From the NCBI RefSeq assembly GCF_964355755.1, contig NC_092676.1, positions 17,528,288-17,592,287 of the forward strand: a DNA stretch of 64,000 nucleotides, read 5' to 3'. The notes under the pieces were generated by a model, which had not been told where the DNA came from, made no database searches, and saw nothing but the letters and a program-made list of their open reading frames with translations. Position 1 is the stretch's first letter; every line of letters begins with the position of its first letter. This stretch comes from Antedon mediterranea (taxonomy: Eukaryota; Echinodermata; Crinoidea; Comatulida; Antedonidae). Of the stretch, positions 11,185 to 23,600 are shown one piece after another. The position numbers and the translations under genes were made by a program.

Positions 11185-14100
11185 TATAAAAATATAATAT
11201 ATTATTGAATTAGATAAATGGTAAAATAATGTTAGTAGATAATATGGTGGGCGGTAAATATTTATATATTATATATTAAGTGTAGTCTTTCTATGTCTCC
11301 ATGCAGCAGTTAAGTATTGTTTACAGTGATAGTCTACAATTTCACCGACTAGATGGTACGCTCGCTTCGCTCGCGTACCATCTAGGTCGTGCCCACAGAT
11401 GGTTCTCGAATACACAGTAATTTCAGCGTAACAAAACTGGCGATTTCAAATGTACGTACCGCAGGACTATAGGCCTATACATTGTCGTTTACAGAAACGA
11501 ATAAATAGACACGATGATTTATGTAGTCAACTAAAATTAGCACCCTGGGAATTACTTCCGAAGGAGAAACTTATCACAAAATGAGTCCAAGTTTTTGATT
11601 TGAACTCATTTAAAGAAACCCAATTTGTGTTTTGTATGTAACATTAGGGTTGAGGGATGGGAAAGCGGATAGTTACAAAGAGGAACAATTTTTAAATATA
11701 TTCTTTATCCACTCAGTAACGAAATATTTTTTTCATGTTTTATAGGCCTATAAATAATATACCTCTAAATACAGTAAAACATTTGCGATTTAATACTTTT
11801 TTTATTTTATTTATTTATTTATTTATTTATTTTAAATATTCATTGTACACTAATTTTCCCCGTGTATGGCAAGAGATTCCTAATTATATTAGAGAACATT
11901 CTTTATTTAGTTTAGTTAAAACTGTCACTGTCATAATCGATTGAAATATTAAAGTACCATGTCACGATACACCACTACGACGTTTATATTTGGTAATTAT
12001 TAATTAATACAAACGTTGAGAAAGAACTGTCAGTATAAAGTTTATTTGTATATAATAATGTGTTTATATATCTAACAGTAGAGCCTATCCACAATCTCGC
12101 AAGTTTATTCTCAAAGGGCCCATATATTTACCTACCGTATGTGTTAAACCAAGGGCTCATAAATTTACCTACAGTACTTGTGTTAAACCAAACTCTGGCA
12201 GACTGAGAGATTGGGATGTTCCATTCATCGCAAATCAATAGATTTGTATAATCGTATATTAAATCTATCAAAATAGTATTTTTTAAAGAAAATCGGCCTG
12301 TCTTCAACATTATGATGGTGTACTCTAGCTGTTCAACCGGTTTTCAGCTATTAAAAACAATTATCGTAGGAGGAGATAGGAAAATGCGAAGCCTCCTCGC
12401 ATTTTTGTGGCGGGTATTTTTCAAGATGGACATCCATTAGACAGTGTATACCACGATCGGAAAACACCCCTATTTGGGGCAAATCTTGGAACCTAAATTC
12501 GTTTTAACCGTCAATAACTTATTATCTAACTTAATTTAATTAGTAAACAGGGTTACATCAGGTGGTTAAAATCAGTACCGAAAGTACGAACCAACTTTAT
12601 ATACCATCGAGTAAAAATTCTAGAAGTAAGGCGCGATTTACCGAATTTTGCCCTTACGTAAATTTATATATAGACTAGATGGTACGCTCGCTTCGCTCGC
12701 GTACCATCTAGGTCGTGCCCACATGGTTCTCGAATACATAGTAATTTCAGCGTAAAAAAACAGGCGATTTCAAAATGTAGGCCTACGTACCGCATGACTA
12801 TAAAACATTTATTTATGTATTTATGTAGTCAACCAAAATTAGCACCGTGCGAATTACTTCCAAAAGAGAAACTTCTCACAAAATGAGTTCAAATGTTTCA
12901 TTTGGACTCATTTAAACAAACCCAATTTGTATTTTGTATCTAACATTATTGAGGGTTGGGGTTTTTTTTTTAATAGGCCTGTAAATAACATAACACTAAA
13001 TAGAGTAAAACATTTCCGATTTAATAACTGTTAAAATTGTCACTGTCATAGTCGATTGAAATAGTAAAGTACATGTAACGATACACCACCACGACGTTTA
13101 TATTTTTTTGTAATTATTAATTAATACAAACGTTGAGAAGCAACTGTCAGTAATAAAGTATTATATTATTATGTGTTTATAATCTAAAAGTAGGGGCTAC
13201 CCACACTCACAGTAATAAAGTTTATTAGTATATTTGTTTATATTATAATAAACAGTAGGCCTACCAACGCACACAATAAGAAATTTGCGATTCAAATGGC
13301 TATCAAAAGTGGTTAATACCTATCAAAAGTGGTTAATACCTATTTACAGTATTGTATAGCTTTACAATACTATTTATGTTTATTCTCAAAGGGCCCATAA
13401 ATTGACCTACTTGTGTTAAATCATGGAGGTATGCAAGCATGGTTAAACCAAATAATTTGGAATGTTCCATTCATCGCAAATCAATACATTTGTATAAACG
13501 TATATTAAATCTATCAAAATAGTATTTTTTAAAGAAAATCGGCCTGTCTTCAACATTATGATACTCTACTCGAGCTGTTCAACCGGTTTTCAGCTATTAA
13601 AAACAATTATCGTAGGAGGAGATAGGAAAATGCAAAGTATCCTCGTATTATTGTGTACAGGTATTTTTCATGAGGACATCCATTAGACAGTGTATACCAC
13701 GATCGGAAAACACCCCTATTTGGGGCAAATGGTTGAACCTAAATTCGTTTTAATCGTCAATAACTAATTATCTAACTAAATTTAATTAGTATACAGGGTT
13801 ACATCAGGTGGTTAAAATCAGTACCGAGATTATAACCAACTTTATATACCATCGAGTACACATTCTAGAAATAACGCGCGATTTACCGAATTTTGCCCTT
13901 ACGTAAATTTATATATAGATTCTCTCAAATGGAAATTCTAAATAAAGGTCATCAAGTAAAATATGATGTTGGTATTCGATTGTACCACTTCTAAAATTCT
14001 CCCAGAATGTATCATAACCACAATACAATAAATCCATTTTTAGTAAGTTAAAATGTGTTTCTCTTACATTTTTAAGGTTTGAACATTCAAGTAGAAAATG

Positions 14101-14648
14101 GTCTGTAGTTTCAATTAACTGATTGTTGCATAGCTTGCAAAAACCAGTCTCATTTTCTGACCATGTATTTTTTCTACCTTCTAAATCAAGAGAGTTAGAC
14201 CTCGCTTTAAACTTTAAACTAATGGAATCAAAATTCACCATATCAAACATGTATGTCTCTGCTTTAGGTTCATGTTTATATTATTATATTACATGTCGTT
14301 ACTTTCATTATCTTTGCTATGTTATGTTCTGATCACTTATAAATGTTGTATTTACTCAAGCATGTTGTAAATTCCATGTTTCCAACTCTGCTCGTCACAT
14401 ATGACATCAAATAAATTTATAAATTGTAACAAATCCTTTTGTATGATGTATTAACTTCTTACCCATTTTCAATAAAGAAACAAAGGTCGCTGTTTAGTGT
14501 ACAGATAACTGGCATTTTGGTTGATGGATAACCAGCTGGAAGATTAACCCATGCCTCCAATGTAAAACTATTAGACACTCCAAGATTGGTTATGCTATTT
14601 AAAATTACATAGTCATCGATGCCATCAAAGTATAAGGCTTGGTTTATT
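8639..14648 (-). CDS. Giant gene exons 63-68: LamG-like jelly-roll domain and Arg-rich C-terminus
   Basis: Exons: 14463-14648, 10402-10502, 10191-10270, 9451-9528, 9206-9332, 8639-8805. Residues about 2677-2868 show a concanavalin/LamG-like pattern: [13 protein letters not shown], then [40 protein letters not shown] and FNGIMDE. These are the marker strands of the LamGL fold. The next exon is helical and charged ([20 protein letters not shown]). The last ends with six arginines followed by SLYYDHSEL-stop. The Arg run could be a proprotein-convertase site. Intron 63 (10503-14462) is unusually long because it holds tandem repeats and LINE pieces. Confidence 0.85.
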
Positions 14649-17600
14649 CTAGAAGACAAATAAAATAAAAGAATCAGACAAACTAACCTCATTTATGTTT
14701 GCATCCAACATAAAAGGACTTGATTCTATAATTATGATCAACAATACCAACCTATCTGCACATCTGTATGAAAGCTTCGAAAAGATAACATCCGGTTGAG
14801 CATACACCATGACCCCTAAGCGACCTCCTACATAAGTGGTATCATAGATATCACCAGAATCTGTTAGAGTGGTTTCCTCTTGTTTAATCAAAACTCTTTA
14901 AAATGTTAAAATGATTATAAAATATCGTTAATTCTTTCTTTTATATTATATACATTGCAGGTCCATACCCATCCATACACCATAAGTTGGATGAGCTACG
15001 AACATTTTTAAATGATGAAAATTGAAAATAATGCAATATCAACGACATTCTGTTTTCAATATTAATTTTTCTGAATATGTAGAATGGATTTACTCTGCAT
15101 AAAATGTATGCACAAGTGTTTTTCTTAGACAGCCTAGGCAACATCCGAATGCTCGCAGCTAATTGACGAGGATTTTACTTCGGTTGTTTCTCTAGATTTA
15201 CAACAAAGGGAGAAAGAAATTAACGGAAATTAAATATTGTTTTACATACTATTCCCTGGTTCTAAATACCTGATGAGACCTATGGAAGGTCTGTGTGTGA
15301 GTTGCCAGCGATATGATGTTTCATGTTCCCAGCCTCTCATCTCTGGGTCATGCCATAACAACTCCACCTCATTATCAGTAGTGTAGGAGTACCAAATTGC
15401 ATCGGAGAGGGTACCAGAAGGCCCAGATGATGATGCCACTTTCTATAAAAAATAAAACCACTACTGTACCATACAACTGTTTTTTCTTTTTTTTCTCTCT
15501 CTCCTTTAAGAAATTCTACTAAAATTTCTAATTTGATGATGATTTGTATTTAAGTAATCACATAAAACTTGATTGCACTTAAACAAAACAAATACATGCC
15601 ATGACCAGACGACTTTCAGCGGGTCAATTATTATCACACAATATTCAAATTAATCTATTGATTAATCTATATCTCTTAGCCCAAGTACTTACTTTAATCT
15701 GAATGCCTTTTACAGCAGCTTTATAACTTGGATTATTCAAATTTGCATGTTTCCACATGACAAGGTAGAATTTGCGGTTGCTTTGGTAACCAAAAACAAA
15801 CCCCATATAGCTATCGCCATTTTTATTATTCACGTACATTGTCCCCGAATAATCAACAGCTCCAACACGGTCAGATCCAATAAGCATGGTTGGCATCTCA
15901 GTGGCAATCATTTGTTGAGCTTCTTTTCCCTAAAACGAATTTAGACAATTTGTTAAAAGTCATTTAACAAAATATATCTCAAATAGTAGGAAACAATTTA
16001 GGGCTTCATGAATAGTTTTGAAGAGGTTTTATAAAGACCAGTTAGAGGAGAATTGACTGTTTTACTCTTTTTTAAATGTTAAGACATATATTAGGCCTAC
16101 TAAACTTACATCATTTCTGACAGTCCATTCAGGATCTGCAGCATTTACAATACTGTCAAGGTTTACAGTGATGTGGTTCTCAAAGCTTGTACTCTGATAT
16201 TTATATACTTTCATGCAGTTATCTTCTTCATTAATGACACCATCTCCATCATAATCATCTTGGCAGGCATCACCAAGACCATCACCATTGCTATCAGTTT
16301 GGTTTGCGTTCATGTATAAAGGGCAGTTATCATCTGAATTACTTATACCATCACCATCTTTGTCACCGTCACACATATTACCTTTAAGATATAATTATTT
16401 AAAATATACAACTGATATTACTCTTGTTAAAGGTGTCTTTTACTACATTACATTTGTATTGGGTTTCTTTGACATATCAATAAATGTTTATACCAAATGC
16501 AAAGTATGACTCACCTATGCCATCTAAATCTCTGTCAGATTGGTCTGGGTTCGGTACAGTACCACAATTATCAAATTCATTGATTACACCATCTCCGTCA
16601 CTAGAATACAGAGAATGAAAATTAGTTTAAGTATCTTTAATAAGAATAAATCAAAGACGTTTTAAATTAAATGTGTCAAATGATATAGAGTTGAAATATG
16701 TGTTATCCATCAGCAGCTTAACTAGCATATATATATAACATTCAACATGAACTATTATAATTTTGTTTCATTGACTTTTTTTCAAGAATTCTGAAAAAGG
16801 GCACTTTCTGAATAATCAGGAATTAATGTAAAAATCTTCACGTAGATTCATGGTATACATTTCTCGATTGATGTTTCTACAAACACCCTAGCTAAATATC
16901 AAAATCTGTCGTATTTCCCAATACAATCTCCACTTACAAATCTTTATCATTGGCACCAACTACATCACATAAATCTCCAAAGCCATTTTGATCTGTGTCT
17001 GTTTGAGTAGAATCAGAGGTTCCGATGCAGTTATCACAATCATCCCCAACACCATCACTATCCTCATCTTCCTGACCACTATTTGAAATGAAAGGGCAGT
17101 TATCAGAACCATCAACAACACCTGTAAAAAAATAATATCAAAGTCGGGTGTTTTTTTTTTCAAATTAAATGGTTTAGTTTGAAGTATCCCAAAAATCGTG
17201 GAAAATTCAAGCAAAGAATTCCAGAAAGTTTGGCAGTGATGATGGGGTTTTTATAGTTTATACATTTCTACTGTAGGTTTGATTTAATAAGTTTAAAAAG
17301 TTTTCAAACAAACAAATAAAGTTAGGTTAACCATAAAACTATTGAGTAGATAGACTTACCATCACCATCATCGTCGGTATCACATGCATCACCTTCTCCA
17401 TCTTCATTGGTATCTAACTGGTCACTATTGGCATCACTGGGACAGTTGTCACAAACGTCACCAACACCATCTGAATCTGAGTCACTTTGGTCAATATTTG
17501 CCACAAACTGGCAATTGTCCTATAATAAAATAAATACTATTTACAAAATAAAATACTTCGGCATTCTAGTTGGCTTTCTGAATTCCGTTTTTTAAGTCTA

Positions 17601-20600
17601 TATTAAACACTGTTGTATGTTTTACTACTTATTTACTATTTTCGAAAACAGACTATTATTAAATGTTAAATGTATTATTCTGGTACTCAAATTTAACGGA
17701 AAACTGAGGAAATTCGGATTAGGCCCTCCACGAACCTACGGCAGCAAGCAGTGCAGTGTCTACCAGATCAGGTAAGGTAAATTACTTATAAAATTCAAAT
17801 AGTATTAATATATATATATATCTGTAACTTACACTTGTGTCATCTATATGGTCATTGTCATCATCACTATCACAGATATCCCCAATCTGATCGTCATCGT
17901 GGTCTTCTTGTCCACTGTTTGGAATATTTGGACAATTGTCCTAAGAATGACATAGATAATTCATTTCAAACTTCAATGAGCATTTGAAAGATTAGAAAAT
18001 CACACAAAATTTATTCATTATCATGTTTCAATCCACAGGCAACATACTTAATACTTATTGTTATTACTTATTTACTTACTTAGACTACTTAATCACAAAC
18101 ATAAGGATAGTAGTATGCACATATGATTTCTAGTCCTTAAGCTCTGTCTACACTCTCAAACTAGTGTGTACCCAAATATGGTAGTGATATACCCGAGTAT
18201 GGTAGTGATATGACATCATCATGTCCATATGGACACATCATATTTTTTGTCACATAAAGTTTGATAGTGTAGAACACTAAACATCAAAATTAATGTGATG
18301 ATTACTGTCACGTCACTCTCACATTTCCAAGTTCTAAATCAACCCATAAATCAAAAGTATGATATATAGAAAAGCAAAGTTTCTGACTCTGGGATATCTA
18401 ATTGACAAATTAGAATTTAGAAAACATACGTTGTTAGTTGCCATGTATAAGTTCTTTTTTACTTTGGTTTTCAAGAACTATGCCAATTATGTCCTTTCTT
18501 CCGTAAAAGTAATTCTTGAGTTAGAACTGACTTACTCTATGGCATGATGTATCTATACAAGGCAGATTATTGAGAGGCAATCCATCCGTGTCAATATCAA
18601 CTTCACAAAACACTCCATCGCCAGCAAAGCCATCATTGCACTACAAAAAAAAGATAGGCTATATATATTTTATGCAATTTGGTAATTCTTAACAAAAAGA
18701 CACAAACGAGAAAGAATTTATTATCTGGATGGTTTTCTGGATGGTATTGTAATTGCCAATTCGGCTTAATTTGATCTGTTTGATCCTATATGTTGTTGTC
18801 TGCAATGAAAATACAGATATATTTTCGGCACAAGTGGTTGTATCGAAATTTTCTGTTGAACTCCAGGTGCAAGGTTCACTAAAAACAATAAAGTGTTTTT
18901 AATTTCATTTACCTCACAGACAAATTTTCCAGTACCGGTAGATGTGCATGTGGCATTACTGTGGCAGTTGGCTACACCTGTAGCACAGAAATCACCATCA
19001 GTGCATCCAAAGTAGCCATCACCAAGGTAACCAGGTGGACAGTAACTGCAATAATAGCTTCCCTAAAATTTAAAAAAAATGAAACACACGTCACATTGAT
19101 TTTATGCGGTGTTTACAAATTGACTAATTTAATATCATATAAACTGAGTTATGATATTGTATTTTTAAAAGACAACACCACCTAATAATAACAATTTTAA
19201 CTTACTGCAGTGTTAACACATTTTGACAATAGATCGCAAAAATTTTTTCCAGTTTCACATTCGTCTATATCAATACAATCCTAAGAGAGAAATGAATATT
19301 GTACAAAAATGAATAGTGACATAACACACAGCTGGTTTATATACAATAAAAAAAGTCATGCTGTCAGTATTTTAGAATAAAGAATAAATCTTTCTAGAGT
19401 TTATATTTACAATAACACATAGGACTTCTACTATTCATAAGCGCTGTATAGAAAAGTATAGAAGTTAAAAGTTAATTTTGTGACAATTAGAACCCGACAA
19501 ATATCCTGACTTTGATAAATTTTTACAAACATTTAATCATAATCATCATGGTTTAATAGCTACAAGCAGATAAGTTGCAAACTTTACTTATATATTTAGC
19601 TATAAAATAAATCTTACTTGTTGAATATTAATGGCATCTTCAAGGCCAATACCATGAGGTGTATTACCAGAGTAGCCTGGAGGGCATCCGCCACACTCAT
19701 AACCCGGATCTAAGTCAATACAAGAACCAGCATCCCAGCAAGGTGTAGCTAGTGTACACTGAAAAAGATTATGAAATATGATAGAAATGGGGACTATAAC
19801 ATTTACATATCATGTGTGGTAAAAATGTATTTAGGAAGAATTATTTGGTTTCTGCATTTCTCTGTTTTCATTTATATTTGAATGAGTTTGATCATACATT
19901 ATGACCAAAAAATGTATGGTATATATGATTTTTTAATAGGAGAAACTAGGGTATTAGCTGCTACATCGGGTGGTCTTGCAAACTTTTTACTGTATACAGT
20001 ATTCCATATGGGAGACAAATATATGATTCATGATTTTAGACACAAGTTACCGTAGCACATTGGTACTTAGCCATTGTTAATCGCAATGAAGTGGAAGAAA
20101 GTATTGCTACTGTTTAATCCTACCTCATCAATATTTGTGCATGTCATTCCATCTCCTTCATAACCTGTAGGACACTCCCTGCATCCATAGTAAGGAGCTG
20201 AATCAGTATTAAAACACACTGCGCCTGGAAAGCATGGACTTACTAGTGCCATGCATGGGCCTAGGATTCAAATTAAAAAGTATCATTTTACTATTCTTCT
20301 CCTTTAATTAAAATCACAATTGGCAGTTGCATGTGATGTACAGACATTTATAAAAATTGAAAATTTAACATAAAACATTTATTGTACTTTACGTGAAACA
20401 TTATTTTAGATTACCTTTATTTTTTCCAATGCTACGTACACCACGAAATGTTTTTAAGTTTCTGTAGTGTTATGTATAAACATAAAGACATTTTACTGCT
20501 ATCAATTTACAGGAAAATGATGCAGTCTGCTGTACTTACATGTTGAAACACTCGGACAGGTCTTGCAAACGCCACAATCTCCAGCCGACCATTCAAATAT

Positions 20601-23600
20601 CCCACATGGCTCACATTTCCACTTGCCTTCAGTGCTGGTGTAGCCTTCAGGACAGCATTCACATGATCCCCGTCTGGTTAAATTCTGATAAGAACCAGGG
20701 GGACATGGTATACAGAATTCTATGGAAAAAATAGAGCAAAAAAGAACAAAATTGGTTACATTATCAAATTTTCCTATTTACTGTTAACTATTATAATTGA
20801 TATTTGGTAAATTACCCTATAAGATAGTTCTGGTTCCCAGTAAAACATATGCAAGATAGACAAAATCCAAAATACGGTTTTTATACTATACCTGTGTCAT
20901 AACCTTTTGAGTAAGTACCACGTCCACATTCAGTCTGCTTACCATCAAAACATGCGGTTCCAACTTCACACAGGGTACAAGATTCTGGGCAGTGCTAAAC
21001 CAATAAAATAAATATTTTGCATAAATACAGGTTTTTTTTAGCGATACTAGTTTCTTTGTCATGTTTTCCTATTTTAAAAATGTAAGACAATTTAACTGCA
21101 GCCAAATACTGTCGATTTTGAATATGGACACACATTAAACATTGCAGCAGAATATTTGACAAATACAGTAGGTATCTTTCCTTTCCTAAAACCAGACGAT
21201 GTATAGGATTTAAACATTCTAAAAAATTGTACCGTAGTATTACATATTCCATGGTGATATGTAGGGCATATTGTTGCATATCCATTTTCGCAAAGCTGAA
21301 ATGAAAAGAAATAATGACATACAAGGTGATACAATTTAGTTGATATCAAGAATTAAGCCCAATTTCAATACTAACCAAATACTACTATTATCATTCTTGT
21401 GGATTCAAGCATTATTGTTGCATAGTAATTAGCTTAAGAATTACAGTATAGATGATATATTTATATGGACACTTGGTACATTAACATAAGTAAATAGGTG
21501 TATCTTCATTATTCAATGTTTAGTTTTAATCTCTAATATTAATAGCCGTCTTTTCAAATGTATTTGCAATAAGTGATTATATTTTAATATTATATACATT
21601 TTTAACCTATATTATTTCTTTAAGATACTGCAAACTCACAAATCCTTCTGGGCATTCTGAACATTCTGAAGCATGGCCAAAAGAATGCTCTGTTGGACTA
21701 CGATCACATGTCAGAGCATCATCGTCACAGCGTCCACACATTCGTTGGATGCCATCTCCGATACAGTAATAGGTTGCCTCACAACGCTGACATTCAGTCA
21801 AATCTTTCAGAAAGAAAAAAAACATATATTTTTTGTTGCAAAAAGTGTGTATTTGTAAGTAGGCAGTGTAGTTTTCTAATATAACTTTCTGTAGATTTGA
21901 TACCATAAAGAATATATTAAGTAATTTTGATTAAAATATATTACATTTGTGAGTTTCAATGAAACTTTTTTAATTTTAACTTACATCTAAATCTTTGCTC
22001 TGTACTACACCCTCTAACTTCTAGTCTCATTGCAACAGATCCTTTCCATGTTGTTGGTATGATCCGAATGTACTGAGCATAATAGTCTTTGCCAAAGAAA
22101 TTGGCTTTTACCATGGACTGATCAGTGTTACCAGTGAATTTCTATTCACAATAAAATCGAAAAATGTTATCGCAGAATAACCATTTTTAAAATAAATTTA
22201 TTCATTAATAAAGTAAGAGATAATAATTTTTTTTATAAATACTGTGATCTTACTTCTCCTATATCTGTCCATGTAACGGTATCATTTGAGAAATGTATTT
22301 GATATTGAGTAACCCATGCTTCAAAGTCTGCGGTACCTTGTGTAACGACTCCAGTAAAGACATACGGCTTAAGCATATCTACTTGAAACCATGGACTTAG
22401 ATCTGTTTCCTCAGCCACCCAGCCTAAAATGTGCAAGAATTATATAATTAAAGTTATGTCATATTCATTACATTTATGATATAATCACATGAGAACTACC
22501 GATGACTTCTACATTTTGAAAATTGAAGCCGTATGTCAATCTGTGTTCTTATTATTATTGTGGTGGCACTGCATGAATGATTGGGAAATATGTTATAGAT
22601 TTCTGTGAAGACTAACATTACAACTATCAGCTTTTAATGTATTAGCTTAGATATCATTATCTCACCAGATCCAGCAGGGATGTTAGGATCTTCTTTGATA
22701 AACAGGCGTCCTCGTCCAGGATTATACAGTTTCTCACTGCTTGATGCTGATAACTGTGTATCTTGAATGGAACCAGAGATTAATCCAAGATCTTTTTTAC
22801 AAGCTGTAATTTTTAGAATTAATGGTTTAACATTTAGTAACCTTAAAACATTTTAATTTAACTCAACCTAAAGGAAGTTTGGCCATGGATTACATAGACT
22901 GGATTCAAATCTTATTAGAATGTGATAAAAAAAAATGTGAAAAAAACAAAAAGTCTCTATCTATATCAGGAGTTTAATAGTTGTATAATTATATCATTTC
23001 AAATCCTATATAAAACCCAAATAATTTAACAGTAAATTAAAAAAATTACAATAATTAAAATTCTCACCAAAGTCAATCATGTAATACTGAGGTACACGTA
23101 GATACAATTCTCCCGTACTGTAGTCTATGTCCATGTATGTTGGAATATCGTCATGCAGGAGATCATGTAAACATGTTTCACTTAGCGTTACATTTACCAT
23201 AGCTGTGTCACCTCTAGGTGGTGTACCCCCATCAATAGCTGCTATGGTTATTTCTAGTGTGGTGAATGTTTCATTTATAAGAGGTCTAAAGGCAAAACAA
23301 ATAAAAGGTTTACTAGTTATGAGTGTCCAGTTGCGTGTGTTAAAATCAAATTAATATTTGTATGGGTATTGGCCTTATTAGCAAGTAAAACATGTTATCT
23401 ACAGCTTATATTGTAATGACACAAAACTCTTAGTTTATCATTACGTCTCAATAAATGTTCCACTAGTATGATACGTGACAATTCCATTATCTCCACCATC
23501 GGCATCAGTTGCTGTCAAATTTCCCAAAGGATTCATCTGCATGGGTGGAATTGGGAAGAAACTATAACTAGCACTGGACAGGATGGGACAATTGTCATTT

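Noticed and set aside
14459-14692. An independent secreted LamG protein starting with a signal-peptide-like [14 protein letters not shown]
   Set aside because: The hydrophobic start is read-through of the 103-bp intron 62. The phase-matched splice to exon 62 joins the thrombospondin domain directly.
15250-15269. Longer version of exon 61 using a donor at about 15249
   Set aside because: It would end in a phase that does not fit exon 62 and would break the [10 protein letters not shown]-to-VLIK continuity seen in thrombospondins.
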